The notes beneath the pieces were generated by a model. The model was given only the letters and a program-made list of their open reading frames with translations. It did no database searches and was not told the origin of the DNA. A DNA stretch of 64,000 bases, taken from Nymphaea colorata (lineage: Eukaryota; Streptophyta; Magnoliopsida; Nymphaeales; Nymphaeaceae). The stretch is taken from contig NC_045150.1 in NCBI RefSeq assembly GCF_008831285.2, forward strand, positions 3,548,001-3,612,000, read 5' to 3'. This document shows positions 35,800-44,774 of this stretch, one piece after another; position 1 is the first letter of the stretch; each line of letters opens with the position of its first letter. The position numbers were made by a program, and so were the translations under genes.

Positions 35800-38554
35800 G
35801 TATGACTTACTACATTTAAGAAGGAAATTTTTCCAGTTGGTTTTGTTTTGTAGGAGATACTAATATGACACAGTTTTTTCAGGAAATCATCTTTTACATG
35901 TCCGTGAATAAATAGTTGATTTATATGTCTTTGTAAGTGTTGGGAGGCTGGAATGTGATTCTGAGAATTGTCATGCATGTGCTAAGTTTAATTTTTGTTT
36001 TCCTTTGTTACCAAAATCTTGTTTCTGCTGCAATAGATAAGTTTTATTTTTGTGTTCCTTGGAAACGAGTTAATCGAGCCTTAATCGAGCTCGATAAGGA
36101 TGAGGATTCCCAAACGAGTTTATCGAGCCTTAATCGAGCTCTAGCTTAACAAGGAAGGATGATTAGTCTCAAACGAGTTTATCGAGCTTAATCGAGTCGA
36201 GCTCGACACGTGACTATCGAGTCGAGTTCGAGCTAGTCTAGTCGAGCTATTTTCGAGCTCGAGTTGAGTCGAGCTCAATGTCTTACTTAGTCGAGCCAAG
36301 TTCAAGCTGGCCGAGCTCGGGCTCGACTCGGCTCATGTTCAGCCCTACCTGTGATGCAACCGACCGGGACTGCTGGTTGGGTAATTCCATAGGTAACGAC
36401 AATCTGGCGGTGAACGGAAAGGTAGGTACCGGAACTCTCCTCGGTTCTACCACGTTGTTCTCCATAGAAGACCATGCGAAAGTTCACCCTAGTAGATCGC
36501 CTTCTCCCCGAGCACATCAGGAAGAAAGTAGTCGGAAAGGTGAGCCAATGTCCCGTCCAAGCAAGCCCAATTGCTTCGGCTCTAGTAGGCGGCTCTCCTC
36601 TTGCGAACCAAGGAGATTGTTGGCGGAAAAGTCGTAGTTAAGCCAGGCTTAGGTAGCTCTTGCGTGGAGGTTACCCGAGGGCTACCCGACTCTAGCCGGT
36701 AGAAGGTCGGTGAGGATTAGGTATCCTCTTGGCGAACTAAAGTCTAGCAGTGCCCGGAAGTAAGTCGAGAGTTACCAGACTCTTGCTGGTAGATGGCTGG
36801 TGAGGATTAGGTATCCTGTTGGTGACCCGTCGCCAAGTACTTCCTCGGCGTCACCTTCATCTTAGCCTCCATCCGAAGGCGACCACAAGTGTGGAGAGGG
36901 GCTGTGATCATTCCAGCAGCCCCGCAAGAATCGCCTAGTTGAGTTGGAAACATTGGTCTAAGTCGCATTCAAATCCATGCACGGACGGCGACCAAGGAGG
37001 AACAACCTGGATTGCAAGTTGCGCGGCCGAAATCTTTGCCGCTGCTACTTTCCCGACGACATCCCAACCGCCACTCACTGGCTTCCCAACTACCTTGGCA
37101 AGAAGGCCGATTCATCTTTCAGGGAAGCATTAATCACTTTCAGGGTCCCGAAGCGCATTAATCTCCCCGCGCCACTTCCCAAAGTGTTTAATTCTCCAAC
37201 CTTCAATCTCCGCCATCCAACACGCCACGTGTCTCCATCTGAGCGCCCACGCCCTTCAAGCTCCCAAGGCGCCATCAAGCCATCATTCTCCACCACTCAT
37301 CTTGCCACGTGTCGACACCGTGGGGCCCAAGCCCTTCGAGTCCCAAAGGCGCATTAAAGGTAAGTAAATACTCGCCTTGCCTTCATCTCCCCTCTCGCTC
37401 GAAAACCCCCTCATTCAATCTCATATTCTTCCCCCCAGCCTTAATTCCTCCTCCTCATCTGAGCCCTTCCATAACTCCTCCCCAAGTCCCTAGCTAGGCC
37501 TTAACTTCCCCATCCGTTCCTAAGCTTAGCGTTAACCAACCGCTTAACTACTTCATCCCTTACCGAGACTAGCCATCACTCCTACTCTTAGTCCCGAGTT
37601 CCCCCTTGTGAGTTCGAGCCTAGCCTTAACTCTCTCCCTAATTCCGAGTCCAACAATAACTCCCCTCGTAACCTTGCACCCTCTTAACTCCTCCTCGTGA
37701 CCACGAGCCCTTAGCTCCCTCCAACTTCCAAGCCTCGGTTGACCTTGACTTAGACCTAGCTGAGTCAACCCAGTCACCCCTAGCTTAACCAAACTCGTCC
37801 TAACCCATGCATCCACCTTGGGTTAGCCCAGACCACACCCATTCTACCACTGAGCTCGTCCATTCACGCTGAGCTTAGCTACCTTCCCTTGGAGCCCGGT
37901 AGTTAGGCCCTCTCTCCAAGTGGACAGCCTCGGTAGGCGCTCCACTCCCTACCACCGTGCCCCTGCCTACACCATCCACATCCTCCATCTAGGCAGGCCG
38001 TGAGCCCTTCACACTCACCTTCGTCGTCTGCCAGGCGGGCCGAGCACCATAGGCCATCGCATCAACCTCGGCACTCTCCACCGCGGCACCCCAGCAGCCA
38101 TTGCCGATCTCCATCTACAACAGCTTCCGCGTTCACCCTCTTCCCTCGGCCAAGCGGGCCGAGCCCCTTCGTAGCACTTCCACACCATCGGCAACACGGG
38201 CCGAGAGCCTTGCGCATCATTGCCGACCATGGCCATGTGGCCCGCCTCCATCCGTCGGCAGATCGATATCCCCTCGGTCAGGCGGACGGAGCCACTCCTC
38301 CTCTTCTGCCAGAGTGTGCCGTAGTCCACGACAGTAGGTTAGTGTTTGTTTTAGTTTGTTTTGCTTATTGTTTGTGTCAAGCCGGGGTTCTGTCTGGCAT
38401 AGTCATTTTGTAATAGGAGTCTGTTTTAGTTAGGTTTCGATTTTAGGCTCTCCCCAAAAGGTCTTGGGTAGAGGATTTGCCCTAGGGTAGTGATTTCACT
38501 GGCACCGGGTTTTCGGTCCACACCTCTTTTACCATTTTACATCCATGCATTCCA

Positions 38555-38880
38555 AAGGAGAAATGTCCTCCTCGCCGGGTGCATCTTCCGCTTCAACCAC
38601 TGCTGCTCACGAACGTTGAGGCCTGCGGTGAACAGGCAGTCTACCGTCTCCTTCATAGGCAAATCAGAGCAGTAGTCCTCTCCATTGAGCGGCACCACCT
38701 CTTTCATCCTAATGTCCTGGCATGGATTGGCCTCTGTCACGTTTATGTGTCCATTGGCCGCCATCCTGCTCCCATGAACCCCTTTATCCACTGCCACGTT
38801 CCCCTGGCCAGCCGGTTGTCCAGCAGCCAGCAGATCCCCCTTCCACAGCGGCCACTCTGTGGACATGGCAAACACCCTGA
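38555..38880 (-). other. Exon-like open segment, unknown protein
   Basis: On the minus strand an acceptor (GATACCTTTCAG, just above 38880) opens a ~108-codon frame. It reads VFAMSTEWPLWKGDLLAAGQ, includes NVTEANPCQDIRMKEVVPLN and CLFTAGLNVREQQWLKRKM, and ends FLLWNAWM-stop. GTAAAATG near the end could be a donor. Codon use and GC content (higher than the AT-rich surroundings) look coding-like. I do not recognise the protein. It could be an exon of a real gene on the minus strand whose introns hold the neighbouring elements, a captured fragment, or chance. Confidence 0.35.
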
Positions 38881-41296
38881 AAGGTATCATATCATATGAG
38901 AAAATGATACATAGGATTATCAAACAACTTAAATTGTGCCATTTGAATGAACAGCCATGGCCCATGACAAGGGATTAGAGATAAGTATGTGGTATTTACT
39001 GCCATAGGCATTGAACACGTGATAGGAGGAAAATTATATAGAAATCCTAGCTAGTTCAAGTATCAATCCTCCCACTTTGTTGGTCGAGATTTTCCAAACA
39101 CTTGTACATGTAAAGCTTAGCAGTCGTTAGACAGTCGGAGCTACCCTAAAAATTAGAATAGGTTCATCGAACACTAGAACTAGATGTCCATGAATCTCTT
39201 CTAATCTGTAGGGCAGATTCATAATATACTCATAAAGTGTTCCATTTTCCAAGCGACCTATTAGTGTCTAGGGCTCATTCAATTTTATTCGTCGAAATAA
39301 GCTATGGCTCTACTTGGTCATATGCACAGGAAACACGTGCCAAGGTCCCCATGTAAAGATATCAATATATCAGACTCAAATATGATGTACGCTTAACCAT
39401 ATCTGTTTGGTCATATGTTCATATACTAGAATTCAAGGATGACAAAAGACTATATTATATATGAATCCAAATCCAAATTTAGAATTCAAATCTAATATGA
39501 ATCTGATTTTAAATTTATATCCAAAACCGAATCCAACTTTTTAAACCTAATCTGAACTACATTCAATAATATGTTAAGACCAATTACTTGAAAATACGAC
39601 GACGTTGAATATAGGAAGTTGGTTTAAAACTAAATCTGAATCGAATCCGAAGCTGGATAGATATTTATTTGAATTTGAATATGAATCTAGTAGGATGCTA
39701 TTTCTTAAATTCAATTCTGAATATATCGAATGTTAATTTTTTTTTTCCATTATCTATTTCTCTTGAAACAGTTCGATTGGATATCGGATCAAAATTCTAT
39801 TTTCTAACTGGGCCATGCAATTCTAATTTTTTGTCAATCTTTTTATATATTAAATGATAATATATATATTTTCTAGCATTCCACGCACTGGAAAAGGTAA
39901 ATATTAACCTATCAGACTTAAAATTCGTTTCATATTATTAAACGTCACAAGTGAGAAAGATAAATATCAAATGACCAGAATTCTGCTAGCCCAAGTATCT
40001 TTTGATCTTAGTAATCAAATTAGCCAAAAATTCTGGCTGTCAACTTTTATAATAAGCTAGAAAATTTTTTGCCATTTTTGGAAATAGACATGAGTCCTCT
40101 TGGAATAATACCGGACAAACACCTGCATGACAGTATGTCCCCAGCCTTTGCTAGCAAAAAGTTGTTGCAATATGTTCAATAAAATTGGGTCCAACAAATT
40201 ACTGGAAAGCAATAAGGGGTTACAAACACCTTATAAGTATTATGTGAATCTCCACAAAAGATTGTAATAGATGTATTGAACACTTGAAACCATAGTAACA
40301 AAAAACTCATTTTTTTAGAAAAAAATGCAAAAAAAGCAATAAATTAAATGGTGGTTTAATTTTGTTTTAAAAACGAGTTTCTTTTAAACCAACGTTAAAA
40401 ATTAAAAAAACGTTTTTCCCTTTTTTTCCACTTTTTTTTTCATTTTTTAATACCAAACAGTTTTTGTTTTAATTATTGCAAATATACTTATCTTGTGATG
40501 TTTGTGTTATTAGTTTCTCACTTATTTTATTTCCCACATTCTTCGTTTTTTAAAATTTTTAAAATTTACTGTATTTTTTCTTTTTTTTCTCGTTTTTTTC
40601 AAGCTCACCATATTATACTTGAGAAAAGTCTCGCCGTTTAAAATTTTGAGACGTTATTTGTGACTATGCTTGAAACAATTGGTCTAGGAATTCACCCCAA
40701 TATTTATTACAAGATCACCAAGCACCCATATCGTGTCTATAAGGCCAACGACCCAGGATTCCAAAATACAATGACTAAAACATTGTCAGCGGGAGCTAGA
40801 GTTCATAACTCTATGAAAACCTAGAACACCTGCTTCTCTGAGAAGAACGTCAGCAGGTGATATCATTTGACATGGGCAATGCCAATGCCATCCAACATTG
40901 TACAATAAATGGTTTGAGAGAAAAGATCAAAAGATTGGACAGTATTTTTGCTTTTCTTGTCATTTCGAGTGCTGCTCTGTAACTTCACTTTGAATGGTGT
41001 TGCACCATCTACTTCACTTTTGGTATTCGACTAAAAAAAAAAGTCTAGATTTACTCTTCCTTTTGCCTGTACTTTCTCTCTGTTCACCTAAAAGAGACTC
41101 CAATTAGCAAGTCCTGGGGTACCTCCATATCAGAAAATGAGTACAAAGAAAAAGAATAACTTGGGGTTTGTAGCAGGCATCTGAATGAGACATTTTTATT
41201 TAGGGAAGGTTAAAACCCCATTTATTTTACTTGGACTTATGAAACTTTCACAGGCCACGATTGGAAAGTGAGAGACGGATGCCAAAGAGTATTCCC
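38881..41296. other. AT-rich intergenic sequence
   Basis: No open frame with similarity. From about 39380 to 39880 it holds degenerate ATCCAAATCCAAATT-like words resembling the MITE at 41297-41737, probably an old relative. From 40300 to 40620 there are many homopolymer A and T runs. Nothing else recognised. Confidence 0.4.
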
Positions 41297-41737
41297 TAAG
41301 GATATCAATATATCTGATTTGGATTGGATATCCAACCGAACCGATCCGAAATAATTGGATATGGAAAAAATTTAATATCCAATTAAGAAATTGAATCAGA
41401 TTCGGATTTAAGAAATGTCATCTGATCAGATTCAGATTTGAAATCCGATATATATATATATCTGTTTGGACTTGGATATGAATTTGGATTGGATTTTGTT
41501 TTAATCAAATATCCTATATCTAATGCTCTTTTTTTTTTGAAATTTGGCAAAACTCTATTCGAAAATTTGAATTCGGATATAAATATAAATTCTTTTTGCA
41601 TTGTGAAGTCGGATTTAAGATTTGAATTCAGATATGGCTTTTCTTTATTGGTATTCAAATCCAAATATGCGAATATCCGAAAAACTAGATATGGTTAAAG
41701 GTATACCCAATTTGAGTCTGACCTTTTGACATCCCTA
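41297..41737. mobile_element. Small hAT-like MITE, 441 bp
   Basis: The left end TAAGGATATCAATATATCTG pairs with the inverted right end TAGGGATGTCAAAAGGTCAG. Flanking octamers gtattccc and atagttcc match at 5 of 8 positions, fitting a decayed duplication. The interior is rich in GGATATGAATTTGGATT-like words with a TA run near 41450 and no coding capacity. Confidence 0.6.
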
Positions 41738-43016
41738 ATAGTTCCTCTTAGTGCATAGAGAAAATCCTAGGTGGGCAAGGGTGGATGGCCCTTGACCGCT
41801 GTATTCCATCGGAGGGGCAAGGGAGTGTGCCGGTCCTAGGTGAATGTGGTAGACAACTTGATCCATGGGCAGAGCCAGAAAATTCTAGCCAAAGGACACT
41901 AGCTATAGATTTTTGAATTTCTAAGAGGTACCAATATATAAATGAAGAAAATATTACCTAAAATATCAATATAACAATAGGAATTTCTTGTAGGTCTGTG
42001 TGTGCAATTTTTCACATAGTGCCCACACCTGCCTCCTCCCCCGTTTGGACCAACGGAGCAGATCCAGGCCGTGGAGATTGAGTTTGCGGAAGATGGGCCG
42101 ATGATTTTACTTAATTCAACAATGTATTAGAGAATGACCCAGCCCTTCAGGTACACAGTATAGCTGGCTTTTATATGGCGGGCATATCCAGCCAAGAATG
42201 GATTATAGGATTATCTTCAAATCGCTTCATGAACAAAAGGGCTATGATTAGTGGCTGAGGTACATGTGGGCTGATGACGGTAATTGCCTTATTTATACGT
42301 TTGATATCTTATTACCTTTTACTTATTTATATGGGGCACCATTTAAAGTTTAAACCTTAAGATATTAGCACCTTTTAGCTATAAATTTCTTGCTTCGCCA
42401 TTGACCGTGGTTTTAAATCCCAGGATTTAGGCAATTTGTAATGCAGGAGCCAAGCCACATGTAGGCAAGTCTGGGCAGTTGCCAACACAGTCATAAAAAA
42501 ACAACTTACGTACATATTAGTTTACCCTATCTATTTGTGTATTTTATATGCTAATGCCACTTACTCATTTAGTTTTCTATTCTATTTTATTTTATTTTTT
42601 ATATATGATGTCTCTTGAGGGGTGCAGAATTTTTGAATTATTGCTTCAGAGTCAAAAATTTCTGGCTTTGCCTCTTCGGTAATGGTTAGTTTCTAATTAA
42701 AGTGGACTATAAAGATGAGCTGTGCCCAGCGTCGAGGAACAAAACATGGTGACCGGGCATGTTCTTACAGCAAAATCAGTGAGACCCTAAGGAGGCATTG
42801 AAAGTTAAGATGGATCAAACGGTGGACATTGGGATTTTTCTTCCAAATCTTCTAGTGGAGCCATGAGTGGGCAAGCATATTCTTGACGCATCTTTGTAGT
42901 ATGTCACATATTGACATTAAATTGATGCCCTGTGCTCTGAAGCATTGTAGATGACGGAAAACACACAAAGTAAACCATGCAAAGAGGACTCTTTTCCTTC
43001 TTCCTCCCTCGAGTAC
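41738..43016. other. Intergenic sequence with a possible inverted-repeat element
   Basis: GGCAGAGCCAGAAAATTCT near 41868 is inverted near 42655-42675 (read inverted: GGCAAAGCCAGAAATTTTT), about 800 bp apart, suggesting a small non-autonomous DNA element. I could not find a target duplication. The rest shows no gene. The last bases, agtac (43012-43016), are the target duplication of the chromovirus. Confidence 0.35.
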
Positions 43017-43360
43017 TGATACGAGTCCACCTAGAGTCTGTACTTCCCACGTTGGCACCTCCACTAAAGGCACTCATATTTGTTGTGAGGCTAACTTTTG
43101 TGTTTACGAGTTTTGCAAAGAACAGGTGGGCGTGGCCTCAGAGGGGAGAGAAAAGCTTAGGGTGGTTATCTATCCAAAAGCTTTTAAGGTGGATTCTAGA
43201 AGAGACAGATTTTTCTCTTGTGAGGTTAACTCCTCAAGCATAGCAGTAGAGGCTTCAAGCGGCTTTGGCGTCACTGTGAGGTTAAGAGCGCAAGGTTCAT
43301 AGAAGACCTAGGTGACATTTACCTAGGAGACCTACACCCACAATGTCTAGGTGCAGAAGA

Positions 43361-43507
43361 CCTAGGCTCACCTAGCCTAGATGAAGAAGGCTCAAACTCA
43401 CCTGGTCCGAAAGAAGAAGGCCTGGGCTCACTTAGCCTAGATGAGGAAGGACCAGACTCACCTAGTCCAGAAAAGGAAGACCTAGGCCGACCAGGCTTAG
43501 AAGAAGG
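43361..43507 (+). repeat. 30-bp minisatellite in the 5' LTR (five units)
   Basis: Exact 30-bp steps at 43361, 43391, 43421, 43451 and 43481 (last unit short). Each unit has a CCTAGGCTCACCTAG-like half and a TAGATGAAGAAGG-like half, with alternating variants. The minus-strand frame across it gives a Ser/Pro-rich 10-residue repeat (LGESGPSSSR-like), which is a by-product of the period being divisible by three. Confidence 0.85.
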
Positions 43508-43756
43508 TGGGCTCGGCATGGAGAGGAGATCACTTCAGCCTAGCACGACTCACGTATCTTGGGCTCGAGCCCACTTCACAGATCAGACATGCGAAGCTCA
43601 GACAGACCTGGGCGAGGTGGGGGCTTAAAACCCAAATCAGATTTAGACATTTGCTTAAGTTGATTTGATTCATTTGCTTTTGTACCGCTTTCTTTACTTG
43701 ATTCGGTTTGTTGGCGTCTCGTCTCGAGACCTTGCTTGGAACCGGTTTGGCACTTG

Positions 43757-43764
43757 TATATAAG
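43757..43764 (+). promoter_or_regulatory. TATA box of the 5' LTR
   Basis: TATATAAG after GGCACTTG, repeated exactly in the right LTR (58828-58835), followed about 35 bp later by CTTTCATCATTCTT-like sequence suited to a transcription start. Confidence 0.65.
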
Positions 43765-44254
43765 CTAAAACCGAGACACTTTCATCATTCTTACTTAATA
43801 AAATTTTAGTTTTCTCTCCCCCTTTGCGTGAGGAGTTCCCTTGGGCCCTAGGTCATGGCTTCCATGGAAGCAATACACTGTAATACTCACCAAGCAGTGA
43901 GGATATTGCAGACCTTCGAACGATTAATGGCTGCCAGTAGCCATTGACAACAGAGTTCTACATCGTACCCGAACCAAGAAGACCTTGGATAGACAGCCGT
44001 GCCTTCACCTTGAACAGGAAGGTGTTGAGAGGAATCTGCTCTAGAGGGAGTTGAAGAAGGTGTTCACCCCGTGGTTCTGGCCGGCATCATCTTCAACTTG
44101 GACATCCGGTGGGATCTCGTCCTCAAGCTAAGTATCCCATCTTCCGAATACTTAGTGGAGGAGTTCTCGTCTTTGCCCTACCCATGATTTCAACGATCAT
44201 CCAGACATTGCAATTGTGAGTCACATCTCGTCTAACAAGGTTTGGACCAGCGGT

Positions 44255-44774
44255 TAGACCTGGGCAACGGCCTGGGCCGGGTCTGCCCGTTGGGCCCGAA
44301 CCCGGCCTAGGCCTGGCCGAATAGCCCGGGTCCCGACCCGATAGCCCGGGTCCCGCCCCGCGGCCCAGGCCAGGCCCGCCCCATAGCCCGGGTCCCGGCC
44401 TGCGGCCCGGGCCCGCCCGATAGCCCACGGCCCGGCCCAATAGCCCAGTTCTCGGCCCGCGGCCCGGTTCCCGCCCGTGGCCCGGTCCGCGGCCCGGTTC
44501 CCGCCCGTGGCCTGGCCCAGCCCGTTTGGTAATAAAAAATATTTTTAATTATAAAATAAATTTTTAGTAATATAAAATATATTTTTACTAATAAAATACA
44601 TATTATTAAATTTTAAAAAATTTTAAAAAATAATTTTTAATTTATAAACGGGCCCGGCCGGGCTGACCCGGGCCGCACATCAGGCCCGGCCCGCCGGGCT
44701 GTTTTCTCGACCAGAACCCGGACCCGACCGGGCCGGGTACCGGGTGTGGATACCCGTCCCGTTACCCGGGTCTA
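44255..44774. mobile_element. GC-rich hAT-type MITE, 520 bp, in the 5' LTR
   Basis: Absent from the right LTR, where the site reads ...GACCAGCGGTATTG. Flanked by ccagcggt (44247-44254) and ccagtggt (44775-44782), an 8-bp duplication with one C-to-T change. Ends are TAGACCTGGGCAACGG and, inverted, TAGACCCGGGTAACGG. The left arm is an extraordinary run of GGCCCGG/CCCGCCC words, the centre (44530-44645) is nearly pure A/T, and the right arm is GC-rich again. Confidence 0.88.

Larger units (their letters stand above)
33185..36347 (+). mobile_element. Gene-capturing hAT element (Pack-hAT-like), 3163 bp
   Basis: It begins TCGGGGTGCACAATGAGTCG and ends ...TGTTCAGCCCTA, an imperfect inverted repeat (inverted end: TAGGGCTGAACATGAG). 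The flanks are cttgtaac (33177-33184) and cctgtgat (36348-36355). The uninterrupted sister LTR reads cctgtgac here, so both flanks are the same 8-bp duplication with C-to-T or G-to-A decay. Both ends carry dense TCGAGCTCGAGT-like subterminal repeats. The interior has no transposase. It holds a CT-rich 5'-exon-like segment, five SNX1-like exons and one ankyrin exon, all on the plus strand with introns, so capture was at the DNA level. Elements of this kind are known best as Pack-MULEs; hAT examples are fewer. Confidence 0.85.
26380..38522 (+). mobile_element. Non-autonomous long-LTR retrotransposon with nested hAT
   Basis: Two long direct repeats (26380-29409 and 31852-38522) flank a 2.44-kb interior. 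The interior starts with TTGGTATCAG-type primer site(s) and ends with a purine tract AAGGAGAGTGG. The right repeat is enlarged by a 3163-bp hAT insertion. I find no RT, RNase H or integrase, so it is a large retrotransposon derivative (LARD-like) that would need proteins from a relative. No clean target duplication: gacac precedes the left LTR. The right end reads ...GGTCCACACC, where cacac would match 4 of 5 only if a few terminal LTR bases were lost. Confidence 0.8.
31852..38522 (+). repeat. Right LTR of the non-autonomous element, interrupted by a hAT
   Basis: Starts TATTGCGAACC (TG changed to TA) and ends near GGTCCACA at 38522. Without the insertion at 33185-36347 and one copy of its duplication it is about 3.5 kb. 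Colinearity with the left LTR resumes exactly after the insertion (GATGCAACCGACCGGGACTG). It keeps blocks deleted from the left LTR. Confidence 0.85.

Noticed and set aside
33440-35800. A functional host SNX1 gene
   Set aside because: Only five internal exons are present, with a lost donor and a one-base loss, and the whole is bounded by hAT termini and a target duplication inside an LTR.
43319-43519. Minus-strand Ser/Pro-rich repeat protein (also 58386-58604)
   Set aside because: It is the shadow of a 30-bp minisatellite whose period is a multiple of three; nothing else supports a gene.
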